Position numbers and translations under genes: made by a program. This document shows positions 1 through 14,683 of a stretch of DNA of 64,000 bases, piece after piece. The stretch is from Rostratula benghalensis. Lineage: Eukaryota; Chordata; Aves; Charadriiformes; Rostratulidae. The stretch's first letter is position 1. Every line of letters starts with the position of its first letter. The DNA lies in assembly GCA_013399305.1 (NCBI GenBank), contig VXAI01000013.1:8420196-8484195 (forward strand), read 5' to 3'. Below the pieces are notes generated by a model. That model made no database searches. It was not told the origin of the DNA and worked only from the letters and a program-made list of their open reading frames with translations.

Positions 1-3000
1 CCAGTTGTCAGGGTAGAGAAACAAGATCTAACACGGAGCAATCAACCTGCTTGTTTTAGACATAATCTGGACAAAGCTCTTTAATCCAAAATTTATATTC
101 TAGAACTGACATGCATTCGTATGGAAGAAGTACAGGAAAAAAAACAAACCCAAACAGTAACAAGGTTAGATTTGAAGCCATTCTGTTCTCTTCATATTGA
201 CCTACTGCATGTTCCTCGGACTCAAGAATGCCCAACACTTTTGCTGAGTGGAAGAAGACAAATGTGACCACCAATCTTGGGAAATAACAATTACTTACTT
301 GAGATACACTTATGTACTCTGCTCTAGAGTAACTGGTCATGTTGGGGGAATGTAGGTGTGAAGGTGTACATAATTGTAATTTCATATGTATTTAGTGAAA
401 AGAAGGTATAAATTAGAAGTTTCTAAACTGGGTCAGTAAAAGGAAAAGGTGCCCTTGAGCTGTGTTTTGCCCTGGTGTGTTTTAATCCATCCCTCTAAGT
501 TGCTTCACGTTGACAAAGCTGTACTTACAGTGCACAAGACAGGATATTTCCCTAGCTGCTCTTTTCCCTGCACCAAAAGAGAAAGGGAGCATCTCTGTGA
601 GGATTCTTCAGCACAAATGCCTAAGAGGGTTGTGTCACTGGAGTGCTGCAAAGCTACCTTGAAGTGGTGAGCAAGAGGGTAGAAGCCCAGGATTTCTTTC
701 AATGGTCATTCTCTTACTTTTGGCAGCTTCTTGGGACTGTGCTTGCACGCCACCTGTCTCGATGACAGGTAATCTACAATAGGCTACGTTGTGGTCACAT
801 CTGTCTGTAACTGGCCGTGTTCACATGGGACAGATTCTGCTAAGTTGAGAAAGCTAGGGTAGCAGCACATGGCTGCAGGCTGTGTGGGAACTGTGCAGGA
901 ATTGAACAAACTCTTTCCTGCAAGCGATAATTATACCATGGTTCAGCAAAGAAGTGCTTGCAAAACCAGGCACAGCCAAGTGAAAAATAACCTTGCTGAT
1001 CAAGCAGCCATGCCCATTGGGACCTATTAACTTCTCATCTTGGCAGAGACTATAGAGGTGCATTCAAAACTGGTTGGTTTGATGTTTCTTCAGGAAAAAA
1101 AACCAACCAACTGTGTGGGTAAGGGGAAGCTTCTCAAGTCTTATGTGACAGATATTGTGGGAGATACTTGTTGTTTTCTTCAGTTACACATGGTGTTTCA
1201 AAGCCTCCCTTCTTCAGAGGGTGTTCAGTCCAGCTGCTCCCCTTTGCAGAAGTGGAATCCCCCCCTTCAACTCCCTGTGCGGCTGGATGTGCTGAGAGGA
1301 TGAAGTGAGATACTGCAGCACAAAATAATTTTCCCCCTTTTGGGCGTTTAATGAATCTTGACTTTGAAAGAAAGAGTAAATCTGCTCAACTAAAGCAAAT
1401 CCAACCAAATTTAGATAAAACTTTACTTAGGGTTGTATTAAATGTCTAAATGGCCACACTGGCTGTAATAGAGACTTCATCTGCTCTTACCCTCATGTTC
1501 AGAAGTTGTGTGTCTTAGCCTGAGCTGCCAGTACCAGCTTGCCTTCACAAGAGAGGAGAGAGCTCAGGAGACCTCTGCACAGTCCTCAGCTATCTATGGT
1601 CAGTGGAACAAATCACCTCCTGGAGATTTCTCTCCTGTAGGAAGATCATCTCAGATAGAGACATATAACTTTGAACTGTCTAAACTATTGCATCCTGTCA
1701 GGTAAAAATGTATGGTGAAAAATAGGGCTTGCCTTGAAGAATTTATTATTTTTCTAGGGAAGAGAAGCAAAAAGGGAGCACAAAGAGGTGTCAGGAATTG
1801 GCCAAACTGACCCAGTCCCTCAATCATTGCATGGTACTACACCCTTGCTATCCTGAGAAAAATTCTTCACCCTAAATCCTGAATCCATTTTAATCTAGTA
1901 TATATAATAATTTTTTTCTATGCTCTTCTGAACTTCCTTATTAAGTCAATCTTAAGCAATAGCTGAAAGCCTCAGGGTGGAGAAAGGAAGAAGGAAGGAT
2001 GAGATGAGACTTCTCATGCTTCACAGCCTAATCTGAAAAAGGAAGTGCTGAAAAGTTTTGCAAGATAATCAGACCCTCAAAATAAAGTTCAGCCTGTTTC
2101 ACAGCCAGTTTCAGAGCTAGTTTCATGGATGCAGTATGCGAAATGGAGTTCCACTGCAAACCAGTTCAGCAACGGACTTTACTGCAGCTGCTCTCACTTG
2201 TTCTGATTTGAAAATGGCCAAATAAAAAAGGGAAAATTTATTTTTTTCAGATTATTAGATAAACTGATGATGACAGTGCAGTGAGTGGAAATTAACAATC
2301 TGTAGCATGTGGGTTATGGATCGGAACTGTGGAAGTACCTTTCACATCTCTTTGTACTCTTTCTCTTCTTAACTTCAATTGGCTAAATGTAATCAATATG
2401 CCTAATAAACATGAAATATTACTCTAATTTTGTTTGTTGCAGAAATGTAATTGTTTTAGCTGCATCATTGATGGTATTTGAATGTAAATATAAGGAATTA
2501 GTGTACAACAGTGACAGTCTTCATCATTAGATGTATTCCACACTGGGACAAAAAGGGGGGGAAAGTAGAAACAAAATGAAAATAGTTTCAAAACCAGACA
2601 ATTTACCAATCAACAGAAATATGAATGAAATAGCAGACTCAGACTCAGAAGATGAGAATTAGGAAGGACTTGCAGAATGAAATAAAAAGAAAGATGTTGA
2701 TTTAATTTAAAAACCTCAGCATTCCAGATGTTTACTTAAACAAAATTTATCCTATGAATCAAGTAAATTTTGCATCCGTGCTCTAAAATGAGTCTTCTAA
2801 TGAGAAACTTTTATCTTAACTTTCCTAAATCTTCAGTGTCTGAGCTTAACATCTACTTTAAAAAAATCTAAAAATAAGACAGTGAAATGTAATGACTTTG
2901 AGCAATAATGGCATGACTCAGACTACTTTTTCTTAGAGTCCACTGTCAAGTCAAACTAAGGGTGGCCTCTGTTCAGTTTTAATTGCTAATGTTAGGCTAT

Positions 3001-6000
3001 CTTTCTTGCAGAACTTTGGTAAAGACAGCTGAAATTTTGGTTGTATAAATTATGATGCCATATAAACTTTAATTAAAGGGATCCAGATACTCAGCTACTA
3101 TATCTCAGGATTTAATGAAATGAGTTATAGCAAGTCATGATCTCACTTAATGTGACCAGCATACAAAGATGGGGATGGTCATTTACCGTACTCATGTGAG
3201 ATAACTCCAAGACCATATAATTGACAGCATCTATAGCTTGTTGGTGTTAATATATTTAATTATGATAGAAAAACATAGACTTTCCACTGTAGTGTGTGAA
3301 ATTTTCAAGTTCTTTTTTTCCTGTAAAAGTTGCAGGACGTTTGGGGTAATATAATTCCCACTACTCATATCTGAGTGCTTGAGATCCCACTCAAGAAGGG
3401 TTGTCTCGAGGTGGGTGGTAATGGGTGTGAGGCTGCCACCACAGAAAGTGGAGCTGTTTTCAGTCTATTTAGGGAACCACAGGCAGCTAAGATTGACTCT
3501 GCCAAGTGTCTGCCAAATGCCTCTGGGTATTTTCTGCTCATTCTCAGAATGGATGCTCTGGGGGTTGCAGCTCAGAACACCCATGAGCTGTTCAGCAGGT
3601 GGAAAGTAAATTATCTTTCTTAGAAGGTTCACTGAGAAAAGCCAGAACCTAAATACTGGCTGTGTCCCCTGAGGAGTGAGTAATTCTGGAAGTGTCTGTG
3701 GCTCTCACAGGTAAAGGGAGTGTAGGTTTTACCGTAGTGCCTACAGATTTTCCATCAGTTCTGCATCTTCTTGTGCTTTACAGTGAAGTTCTTAAAGAAC
3801 CAATTATAAACACCAACAGGATTTGTAATTTACCTTTATAGCTACTAACATTGTAGCAAGTTGAAATAGTCCTACTTTATAAGCAAACTGAATTAATCAA
3901 ATTTGTCTTTTTCTTTGATGCACATGACTCCTGTTCATTCTGCAAAATACTCAAAGGGTTAAATTAAAGATGAAATAGAACACGGTAATGTGCAGGAGAC
4001 CCTCTGCCTCCTTCAAATCATATTTAAATGATAAAAAGCCTTTCTACAGGGTTAGATCCAAACTGTGGATTTCCTCTTATATTTAATAATGTAACCTCAT
4101 ACATAATGATAAAACTTAATTCTTGTAAATTCAATTTTTTTGAATGACCATAATTACTTATGTCAGAAAATAATTGAAACAATTTCATTTTCTGTTTGTT
4201 CAAATGTTGTTTAAAGTTGACTATTTTTATGCCCAAACATTTTTCTACCTTTTTTTATTCCATAGGACTTTAACTTTAAGGATTTTTTTTCATGTTAGTT
4301 CTATTGACTTAATTATTTTTCTCCACATTGCTATTTCTGAATTCATACCATTGCAATTAGATTTATTTTGAATGTTAGCTGAGGAGAAATTGTTACATTT
4401 GTATGTTAGTGAGTTGCACCAAGAGCATGTGACAATGAGGACAATCACAATTTCATACTTGGAAAATGTCAACAACTTTATTAAATGAAATTAAATAAGA
4501 TAGCTTCAAAGAAATACATATTCAGCAGCTACTGAAAGTCTGGAGTAGCAGTGCTTTTTTGCTCCTTTTTGTCAAAGAGGTGCAAGGAAAACTGTCAAGG
4601 AAATTAAAAATATCTTATAAATTACATGTTATAATATATGTTATTTAAGGTTTTTGAATACAACTTTATACGTCTGTGAAATTCATCCGTACAGATGTGT
4701 AGGCATTGTGCAAGTGAGGAATATTCATAACTGAATGTTAAGGAATATTAGACTCTTTGGAGAGCTCCTATTCAGAAGTTCCTATTTCACCATCATTCAC
4801 TTCCAGCTGGAATTTCTAGTCACCAACTTTCAGCTCAGTGAATCCCATGGTTATTTGGACTGTGTGTATGGCTATGCTCATGACATAATTTCCCTTCCAT
4901 TTTCTGAACACATGAAAATGGAAACTATTTGACACAGGTAGATAAGTTATACTACTGTTTCTAAATTTCATGTTTGCTTAAGGTGCCTAAAATGAGCCTG
5001 ATTTGTCCACAAAACTTAGGAGTTCAAGGATCATTGACTAAACCAAACTCTAATTAGAATGTGTATATATTTAATTAATGAGACAGGATTGAAACACAGA
5101 TCCACAATAGTGCTTAGGGTATATATAGGAATCAGTTTTTACAGGTTTTCACAACACTGAAGTATTTTAAAAGGAGTGCTCCAACAGGGAAATGGAATAG
5201 AGCTCTCTTGTTCTGGTGATGGGACATGACAAACACATTGCGTTTCAAATTACAGTAATGTCTCTAGAAAATATATTTACAACTGGTGGAAGTGATATTT
5301 CAACTAGTCTTACAAAGACTATGGTAATATAACATGCGAAGAACTAATAAATTGCTGAACTATTGCAATCCTCATAAAAAAACCTAACAGTGGGATTGAA
5401 AGCTTGTGTAAGAGCAGAGCAAAGATGGGTAGATGCTGTATGTAGTATCGAGAGGGATTTTCTTCAGCCTGCATCAATCAGTCACACTTTGCATGGTAAA
5501 GATTGACACTCAACTCCTCTTTCTGCTGAATCTCACCTTTCCTTAAAGCACTTGTGCCCGTATAGAACATGAGACTGCTACCTACATCCAGGACAAAAGA
5601 AGTTTGGAGACTCATTCTGACTTTGTTCTCCTATAATAGCCTTTGTGCTCTGCCTTGAATATCAATGCTATATCTTGTCGGGTTTTTTAATGTGTATTTT
5701 CAGGGTTAGCAGGATTAAACCAAAACAAAATCTAATGAATACTATCATACAATTCATGTTACAGGTCATTTGAATTTACGAGAGTTAGAATGCTAATTAA
5801 TTTGACTAAGAAATTCAAAACACACTCCCTAGGTTCATGAACAGATGTTTAGGGGAGCAGTAACATGTATTTAACACTAGCTTCATGTGCCATGTCTGCA
5901 CAAGGTCTCTATTGCCTGAGCTAAGATTGTCGTATATCCAGACTTCCTCCTGTTATTTTACACTTAGAAACCTAGACAGAAGTGTTCCTGAGAGTGGTTA

Positions 6001-6177
6001 CTGATATTTTGTAACCCATATAGTTTTCCATGGTGGTGATTTTCTATACTTATAAGAAACAGTTTGAATATCCTAAAGATAAAGCAAAACATAACTCTCA
6101 AAGTACATGAGTTTGAATATTTTGCTCCATTGCATGTATGAAGTGCATTGATCTGCAATTTCAGAAGTCAATCGTCT
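1..6177. other. AT-rich non-coding DNA upstream of TFEC exons
   Basis: I see no convincing gene. Open frames are short and unlike known proteins. A stretch at about 1503-1701 has an acceptor-like TTCAG and a donor-like CAG|GTAAAA, but its phase does not fit the first known TFEC exon. No repeat was recognised. Confidence 0.5.
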
Positions 6178-6760
6178 CTTGGGCTACATCAAAATAAGCG
6201 TGGCCAGCCAGTTGAGAGAGATGACTCTGCCCCTCTACTCTGCTCTGGTGAGACCTCACCTGTAGTACTGTGTCCAGCTCTGGTGTCCTTGGTACAGAAA
6301 AGACATGGACCTGTTGGAGTGGTTCCAGGGGGGGACCACAAAGATGATCCTCATGTTCCTGTGAGGACAGGCTGAGAGAGTTGTGCGGTTGTTCAGCCTG
6401 GAAAAGAGAAGGCTCCAGCGTCACCTTATTGTGGCCTTTCAGTACATAAAAGGGACTTAGAAGAAAGATGGGGACAGACATTTTAGCAGGGCCTATAGCA
6501 ATAAGACAAGGAGTAATGGCTTTAAACTAAAAGAGAGAAGATTTAGACTACATATAAGGATGAAATCTTTTATGATGAGGGTGGTGAAACACTGACACAG
6601 GTTTCCCAGAGAAGTGGTAGATGCATCTCTGGAAACATTCCAGGTCAGCTTAGATGGGACTCTGAGCAACCTGATCTAGTTGAAGATCCCCCTGCTCATT
6701 GCAGGGAGGTTGAATTAGACCTTTAAAGGTCCCTTCCAATCCAAACCATTCTATAATTCA
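6178..6760 (+). repeat. CR1 LINE 3' fragment
   Basis: The sequence follows the avian CR1 3' region. It starts near GGGCTACATCAAAATAAGCG, passes GTGAGACCTCACCTG and GAGGACAGGCTGAGAGAG, and ends in the tail CCAATCCAAACCATTCTAT. It is a 5'-truncated copy with many substitutions and no intact frame. Confidence 0.9.
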
Positions 6761-7210
6761 GTGAAGTGGTTCCAGGATTGTTATTTCCATGTGTGAGTGA
6801 GTGTCCTGCTGCATTTATAACACATGCTGAAGACTACCAGCGTGCTTATATCCTGTGAAAATAGAGAAGAAAATCTAATTCTCATTGTGGTCTTTTCAGT
6901 CTGTTCATTAGGGTCGTCAAAGTGGCCCTTGACCTTCACTGTGCAGGAATTTAAATAGTGCTTGACCCACCTCAAAGTGTTGACTGCATGAGGACTTAGT
7001 AGGTCTATGTACTTACTTCAGGAATTTGGGCGTGCTTTATTTAGATATGTTTTATGCTCATTAATGCTGGGTTTTGCAGGTTTCTTAGTTGTGGTCATGG
7101 ACTAATTCATAGGGCTGACTCCTCCTGCCTTGCACTGAGACAGCTCCTGTTGTCTACAGAGTCCTACTGAAAAGTGGTAAGAGCGAGCTATGAGCTGGAA
7201 TGAGCTGAGT

Positions 7211-7285
7211 TATATATACCTCATACTAAGGTATATATACACGTATATATATATATATTCACGTATATATACCTCATACTGAGGT
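7211..7285. repeat. TA-rich direct and inverted repeat
   Basis: A 22-base unit (7211-7232, TATATATACCTCATACTAAG plus GT) recurs at 7264-7285 with one mismatch. Between the copies lies a TA tract flanked by GGTATATATAC and its reverse complement GTATATATACC, so the block is both a direct and an inverted repeat. Confidence 0.8.
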
Positions 7286-7323
7286 GTGAGGTATGAGCTG
7301 ACCTCATTATTTGAAACATGCAA

Positions 7324-7395
7324 GGAATCATAGAATCATAGAATCAGTCATTCAGTTTGGAAAAGACCCTTAGGATTATTGAGTCCAACCAAGAA
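7324..7395 (-). repeat. CR1 LINE 3' end (antisense)
   Basis: It begins GGAATCATAGAATCATAGAA and continues to GAGTCCAACC, the reverse complement of the avian CR1 3' terminus. Confidence 0.8.
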
Positions 7396-9257
7396 GGCAG
7401 ACTTCTGTCTCAATTTGAAGGAAAAGCTAATTTAGAAATATCAGTAATCATATTAGACCTCACTTTTTAATTTCAGGATATAAAAAATACATGTTGAAGC
7501 CAATAAGATTAATTAATATAATGAGATGAGAAACTCAAGTGCATGGAGATAAACTGCAGGTCTTTTATTCTGCTTTAAAAGCTCTCAGTGTGTCTGCCTG
7601 TCTGTAGGAGGGCAAGAATGAGAAACAGAGAAACACATACATATGTATTTGCATATTACAAATATACTGCTTACAAATTACTATTTAATATTATCATTAC
7701 AGTTACTCATTTTTTACTGAGCAGAGAGATGGGAAGGAGATTTTTTTCCTGTTATGGCTGAGTAAAGGCCAGCTGTGTTGACCTACCCTGCAGCTTGGTC
7801 ACCTCCTGTTGGGGGAACTGTTATCAGTGCCATGGTAAAGCTGGAAAACAGGAAGAATATTTGTGGAATATGTCAGAACAAGAGACAAGCCCACCAATAA
7901 TAGACACTTTCATTTATAGAGAATTGTTTATTAGGGTTTTTGTGTAATAGGATATTTATTAATTATATTGTTGCAATTTAATGCAATTCACTCAATCACA
8001 AAGAGGAATTCTGAGAAGTGTTTAAGATACAATTAGAAAAAAATATCTGAATGTCCTAAATGTCTGTCTGCTTTTCCTCTGTGCTTAGGGACAGGAGTTT
8101 CATTTGGAAGTCAGGGTGAAGGGGAAAAGGGTAGCAGATGTCTTCACGTTAGATACTTGCCTGCTCAGCTGTATGATATCTACAGCCCTTTATGCATCTA
8201 AATTCAGAATTCCGATACATTAATAAACTGTTCTAAACATAAACATAATCAAATAAACTAATTTAAATATTAAAACCACCATTTATGTGGCAAGTGAGGC
8301 TGCTGGAAACGGCCTTTTTCATAAACAGCACACTTATTCACTCTGCTTTCCCTACAAGAATAGGGCCACGCTTAAGTAGGAATCTGTCACTGTGCCTTTG
8401 TACGTTTACCATACCTCTTAGATACATGTAGAAACTGTATCCCTGTTGATATACTTGTTGCAGGAATGTGAAATTTTACATAACATTTTGGATCAAAACT
8501 AATTCATAAATGGAAAACAGGATTTTTTTTTTGTCTCAGTCTTATTGAGTGCTAATGTTTTAGAATTCCTACATAGACAGAGGCAGTTCTGCAAACCTGC
8601 TGTAGTCTTGAAAAATTGTCTGCATATATTAACTAGTCCTTAGCCACGCAGTCCTACTGTGCAAATGCTGCATGAAGCTGCATGGGTTGTAGAGGTAAGC
8701 CCTGATAATTGAATAACTGGTGTTCCAGGTGGAGCCTGAGCTGAGATGCAAGTGTTTGTGGTGTCTGGCTGCCTTCTTCCTACATCTGTCTCACTTTCAT
8801 GAGCAATACAGTTCACACACAATTATTTTTCTCTGTTAGAAAAGTTGAACAGTTGGCGCCAGCCTACATAATGGCTGGCTATTATAATGCCTTCTATTTT
8901 TTATTAACAAAAGCACTCTGAATATTCATAAAAAGTTGACATTATTTCATTAGCTGTTGCAGGTGTATGGATAACCCTACTAAAAAAAGGGCTCTCTGCT
9001 GGATATCTGCATGAATGTTTCTAAAACATGACTTCCCACAAGCACAGAAGGCCATATAGCAAGGCAATTAATAGGCAATGAATGTGTATACCCCATCTCT
9101 CATTCTTACTCTCTCTCTTGTTAGGTCAGATCTGTATTTATTATTACTTCTTTCACAAACCTGTGAGATCCTAATCAAGATATCCAATGGACAGACAGAA
9201 ACAGGCATTTGTAAAATTTTTCAGCCTTTTTGACTTCCTCAGTTTTAACAAAGAGGC

Positions 9258-9281
9258 TTTTTTTTTTTTTTTTTTTTTTTT
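9258..9281. repeat. Poly-T run, 24 bases
   Basis: This is an uninterrupted run of T. It could be an ordinary homopolymer or the reverse complement of a retrocopy tail. No retrocopy was recognised beside it. Confidence 0.9.
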
Positions 9282-12200
9282 AATTGGGTTTTTACCCGTA
9301 TTACAGAAACAGGACTTTCAGAGTTTATTTCAAAATCAGAGTTGCACTCTAGGAGCTCAAAAACTTCCAGTCATGTACAAAAATCAGGAAATCTGCCTCA
9401 TTGCAAAGCTGGTAGTTGATTGTGCCTCGCGTGGCAAAACCTGAAATTTTCTTCTGAGTTTGTGAAATGTCTAGGGTGAGGAGTTTCTGGTATATCAAAG
9501 GCTGTTAGGAGTGAGATGGCTACCGAGTGTACATACAGTGCAGCTGCACAGATCGAGCAAGTTGCAGGTGGTGGGCTGCCAAGATGCAGAAGTTAGACAT
9601 AAGTGCTGGTGATGGGCTGGAACCCCATTTCATTCCTTGCTTGTGCTGTACCATCATTTCTCCTTGCTGCTATACTGCAATAAATAAATAATAATAAGGT
9701 ATAATGGACAGCTTTGGCCTGCTGACATTTTGAAGTAATATAAATGGATGGAAAGCTTGTGACAAGACAGTTAGGATGTACAAAAATCATACTCTATTGG
9801 GCTCATGGAAGAGCTATTAGAAAGAAAAAAACCATAAATCTCTGCTGTAGTGAGCATTAATCAGTCTGGGAACCTGAAGCATAGAAGCAAATGTCCTGGT
9901 TTTCCCATGAGCTTCAGAGTTATGCTTTCAAGAATAATAACTGCTTTCTGAATCTTGGCCTTCTGCTCTCTGGCCATAGAGGTGTTGCTGCCTGCCTCAA
10001 ATGCACCCTAACTCTCTCACATTCTATATTGAAAAAGAGTGCCCATATTCAAAAGCAAATAAAAATGACACAGTAAATATGAATAATCAGATATTTTTTT
10101 CTCTAAATTCTATATTTTGCAATAAATCTTCAGCAGCTGAAGTTTGTGATTCTGTCCATTATTTCCAAGTCTCTATGCTCATCTTTATCCATTGCTTTTC
10201 ATCTCTCCATGGATTAGCAGCTGCCTGTGAACTTAGGACCTGCAGATCCACAGAACATGTTGTAAGAGCTGCAAATCAATAAAAACTAGCTGATTAGCAT
10301 CCCTGTATCACCCTACGCAGAGCAACATACTGATGCCACATCACTGGGGGGTGAAGCATGCAGAGGGAGTAGAGTGATGCTGAACATTTCTTATCTATTC
10401 CTTGTCCTTCTTGACCAGGGTTCAGTGGTTCCAGAAAACATATGTTCTGTAATAATGATCCAACTGGAATAATTTTCAAGAGCTAGACCCAGAACTTTTT
10501 TTTAAACATGAACTCTTCTCTGAACTGAATGGACAGATGTCTTATTATGGAAATTAGTTGTTCCCACACCTCTCTGTATGTTGTCTGGCTGCTATGAGGT
10601 GCAGGCTTACTTCTAAATTCTCAGTATGACACTGTGGCTGAGACTGCACTTTTAGAAAAAAGACAAAAAAAATTATATACGTACACACACATGTGCAACA
10701 GAAGTAGGTTTTAATCGTAGCTCTATCTGACCTAGCTTTATATGAAGTCCCAGTTATTTTATTTGTAAAGCTGGTGAATGGATATTATCTCCCAACACAT
10801 GAAGTCTTTTTACCTACTAATGGCTGTGACCACCAGTGAAATTTTAAGTGCAATTGATGGACTTGCAGGAACCACGAGTTGCGGTGTCTGGGTTTGGAGT
10901 TAGCTGGGACTTGTAGCCAACTACTGGTGCAGAGATTGAGAGGAGCCATGTCTCCTTGGGGTAAAGTCATAATCTGGTTTTGTCCTACTGCAGGCTGCAA
11001 AAGCCACAGATTTGAACAGAATAGGCAGCTGTGCTCCACACGGGGGTTTGGGTTGAGATGAGACTGTGTATAATTCACTCCGTTCTGTCTGGAGTTTTGT
11101 GCACAATGGTGGTTCTGCTATTTGTATAGACAAAACTTTTTAAATGCAAATTTTAGGAAAGCAACAAATAACATTCTCCTAATAAAAGAAGACAGTTTAG
11201 AGATTACTGAAATACATTCGGGAAGCAGGGTTGTCTGAAAGACATTCTGTGGGCACTCTCTACCATTTCGTAACTACAAGAACTATCTGCACTTCTTATT
11301 CATTAGACCAGATCCCAGCACTCTCTTCCTCAACTCTTATATAGGTACAAAAATGGAGAGAAATATAAAGTCCAAAATAGATTTTTCTTTTGTGTTGAAG
11401 ACACTGACTTTAAAAAATATCAAAGTATAACTTGTCATCAGGTGTAAATGGGCTTTGCTGCCTTTGACTCCACTGCAGCTGCATTGATTGACACAACCTA
11501 AAGACCCATGTATAATTTTTTTTTTATATATTTCTCTCATAGTTTTAAAAGCAAAACCACTGTTCAAGTATTTCTTTTAAAACAAAGAATGTGTGTAATA
11601 CATGTCCTCTATGTTCGTCAGACATACTGTTGAATTAGATAGTTCTATCATCTGTAAGCTACATATATTGTTGCTTTAATGCATTCCCTCACTACTTTGA
11701 TAAAAGCCTTAAGATGTTGCCACTAGTCCTTTGATGTTTCCTTCTGATGTTACAGTACCTCTTTTTTTTTCTTCTCTTCCAAAAAATCTGTTTTGCATAA
11801 ACATGAGCAGGCAAGACATTTCTAGTTAAGGACAGAAACATCAGGTTCTATCAATAAAAGGACAAAATGAGAAGGTATATCTAGACTTTTATACACTCTT
11901 ATTGATTCCTTATAGATGAAAAAATACCCTGCATGGGTGTTTACATTGCAAATATATAAAAGCAAACATATTAAACCTATTTCATTAGTTTAATAACAAT
12001 AATGACAACAACAACAAAAAAAAGCAACCTAGACTGCAGTGAATTTTCTTGTGATGCAACAATTAGTTTCTTAGTGGGCTGTTATAGTAATTCTCTCTGA
12101 GAGAATAAATCTTTTACTGGTAAGAAAATACTTGCATTCCTAGTCTTGTCCATAAACTGCCAGTCTACTGACAGGGTTATTACACAGGAATAAAAATGAA

Positions 12201-12318
12201 ATTTTAATATTTAGCTTCAAAGTCAGATGTCTAATCTTGAAAAATAAAATTCCTTAGCCTGTTTTTTTTTTGTTTAGTTGGTTGGTTGGGTTTTTTTAGC
12301 TGGGAATAAGTGAGGGAT

Positions 12319-12345
12319 TAGTAGTAGTAGTAGTAGTAGTAGTAG
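12319..12345 (+). repeat. (TAG)9 trinucleotide microsatellite
   Basis: There are nine perfect TAG units, likely to be length-variable between individuals. Confidence 0.97.
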
Positions 12346-14659
12346 AGGAAGAGATGCTTCAACTAAAGGTCCTAGGGAAGAGGAGGTGTCAGGAGGTGTG
12401 TCCCAGTAGCACTGAAATAATCCTCGCTCCAAAGAGTTTCCAATATGAAAAAGGTATCATGAATGTGATAAATAAATATTATTATTCACATTTACCAAGG
12501 AAAATAGCTTAAATATAAGGAAAATGTAGCAAGGGCAGGGACTGAATGCACAGATCTCCTAAGTCAGTCCACTGTAATTTATATTACTGGTAAGTGTTGT
12601 GGAAAGTGATTTTCCTGTGAATGGCATGACTGTTTTGCTGCATTCAGGAAGAATCCAGTGTAGTGGAGACACCCCATGGTCTGGTGATTAAAGAATGTTA
12701 ACTTAAGCCAAGAAATGCCAGCTTGTCGTCTTGATTTTTCCAAGACATACGTGTCCTTTCATTAGTCAAAATTTTTACTGGTTTCCAGAGCAGAAGATGA
12801 GATACAGTTTACAACAATGAACTGAAGTTGCAAATCCTTTTAGAAGGCTTATATGATCAATTCTCATTAATGTAAATAGGCATAAAATAAGACTTTTTTT
12901 GTCATACAACCAAACCGTGGTACACTTCTTAAGGACTTGTTTCATAGCTCAGTAATGCAGGATGCCCTTGACAATTACTGCTTAAAACTTCAGTCCTACA
13001 AGCAATTGTCCATATATTTCCCTGAAATCAGTGAAACCCCTTCGTAGGATAAAATGAGAAAAGTGTAGGTAGTTCTAGGATCAGGGCCTAGAAAGGTATT
13101 AGCAAGGGTAAAGACATTCTTGTACCAATAAGCAGTGATTAAAAAAACCCAAACAATCCCCCACTTTTACCGTCTCCCTGAATGAGATGGAAGTAAGTAG
13201 AGACAAAGTAAGCTCCTTCTTAGCTAAGGGGAAATTTGGGAATTGGAAATAAGTAGGTTAAACAAAAACTATTTGTAGAATAAAAAACTATGCAAGCAAA
13301 AAGAATTCTAGAGGAACAGAAAAAAAGGCAGGAACCAAGTGTTTCTTGACAACTAATATTTGCTAAAATTTGTTAAATTAATTCTTCTCTCCACCTCAAA
13401 TCAGCTACTACTTTTGTGTTCACCTTTTTTCTTCTCTGTGTTGTTAAAGCTACTAAGTTTGGAATTGGGAGGATAGAAATGAGCCTTCAACTTCCGCTGA
13501 TAACTAGTAGAGAAAGTCAGAACTCTGAAAGGTCTCTTTTTCTTTAAGCACTGCATACTCTATATACTCTATTTTAATACTGATTGCTTTTATACTACAG
13601 CTGTAAAACAGAATCTGGAATTTATGCCATTGATCAGTGTAAATGATCTCTATACCTGAAGGCTTATATGTAGGATTATATTTCCTTGTGCTGTGCAGGC
13701 CACTTCTTGCTGTAATCCCCTGTTTTCATCTTTGTATGCTTTTGTCTTTTGCTTACCCTCCATGCAGTTCCTTCAGAGTCAGTGTCTAGACCTGAAGACT
13801 ATAGTAAAGAGAGTTAGAATTTTACTGTACAGCAGACACTAGTACCATGAGTCATTTTAACTTGCCTTGCTTCTATGCAAAGACTTTTTTCTGTATCTGT
13901 CACATCAAGGGAAACCCAGAGTGTCTTATATAAGATCTCGTAGATGGTTGGCTTTAAAGGTGGGTTTAGGAAACATCAATGTTCAGGAATAATATCCATG
14001 TTCATCTCTCTTGTAACACACTCATTATTGAAGTCTAAATCCTAGCATTACTGGACACCTGGTACACTGAACTTGAGATATGTATATCGGGACTGAGAAA
14101 AGAAATGTTTACTATGGAGTTTTCTCTGGCTTTTACTTAATCCTCAGCCAAAAAAAAAATAACATCCTTAGGTCCCTCACTTTTCAGTGTTTGAAGTATG
14201 GTTAGTAACCAAATTAGCTGTTGCTCTGGACTGCTTTTCAATGAGATACCCCTCCCATCCAGGGCAGCTTTTGCACAGTGGACACACCTTGCACACTTTG
14301 ACATAAAATCCATTTCAGGTAAGTTTTTGTGTACGTCCACTTAAATAGTGAAACTGTACTGCCGGTATTGCCTCCCTGTCTATGAGGGACAATAGATTGG
14401 GATTTACTCTAAAAAAAAAATAAATGGTTTTTCTTGCCATTTCACTGATCCAAAATTTTCCATCTTGAAGAAAACTGTAGCAACGAAACAACCAGGTCTA
14501 CTTTGTATCCATAAGATGATCAAAAGGTTCTGCTGAGAGTAGTGCTGTTTCTTGTTTTGCTGATAGTCTTTTGTGTGATCCCCAGTCCAGGCTGGTAAAG
14601 GACTTTCTGACAGATGTACTTCTGTGGTCCCTTCAGTTGCAACATCAGGACCTTTTGTT

Positions 14660-14683
14660 CACTTTTCTGTGCACTTTTCTGTG
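14660..14683 (+). repeat. 12-base tandem duplication
   Basis: CACTTTTCTGTG is present twice in direct succession. Confidence 0.95.

Noticed and set aside
6148..6481. Open frames on both strands at 6148-6481
   Set aside because: They are read-throughs of a CR1 LINE 3' fragment and not host genes.
12319..12345. Regular TAG repeats considered as a stop-rich regulatory tract
   Set aside because: It is a plain trinucleotide microsatellite with no other signal around it.
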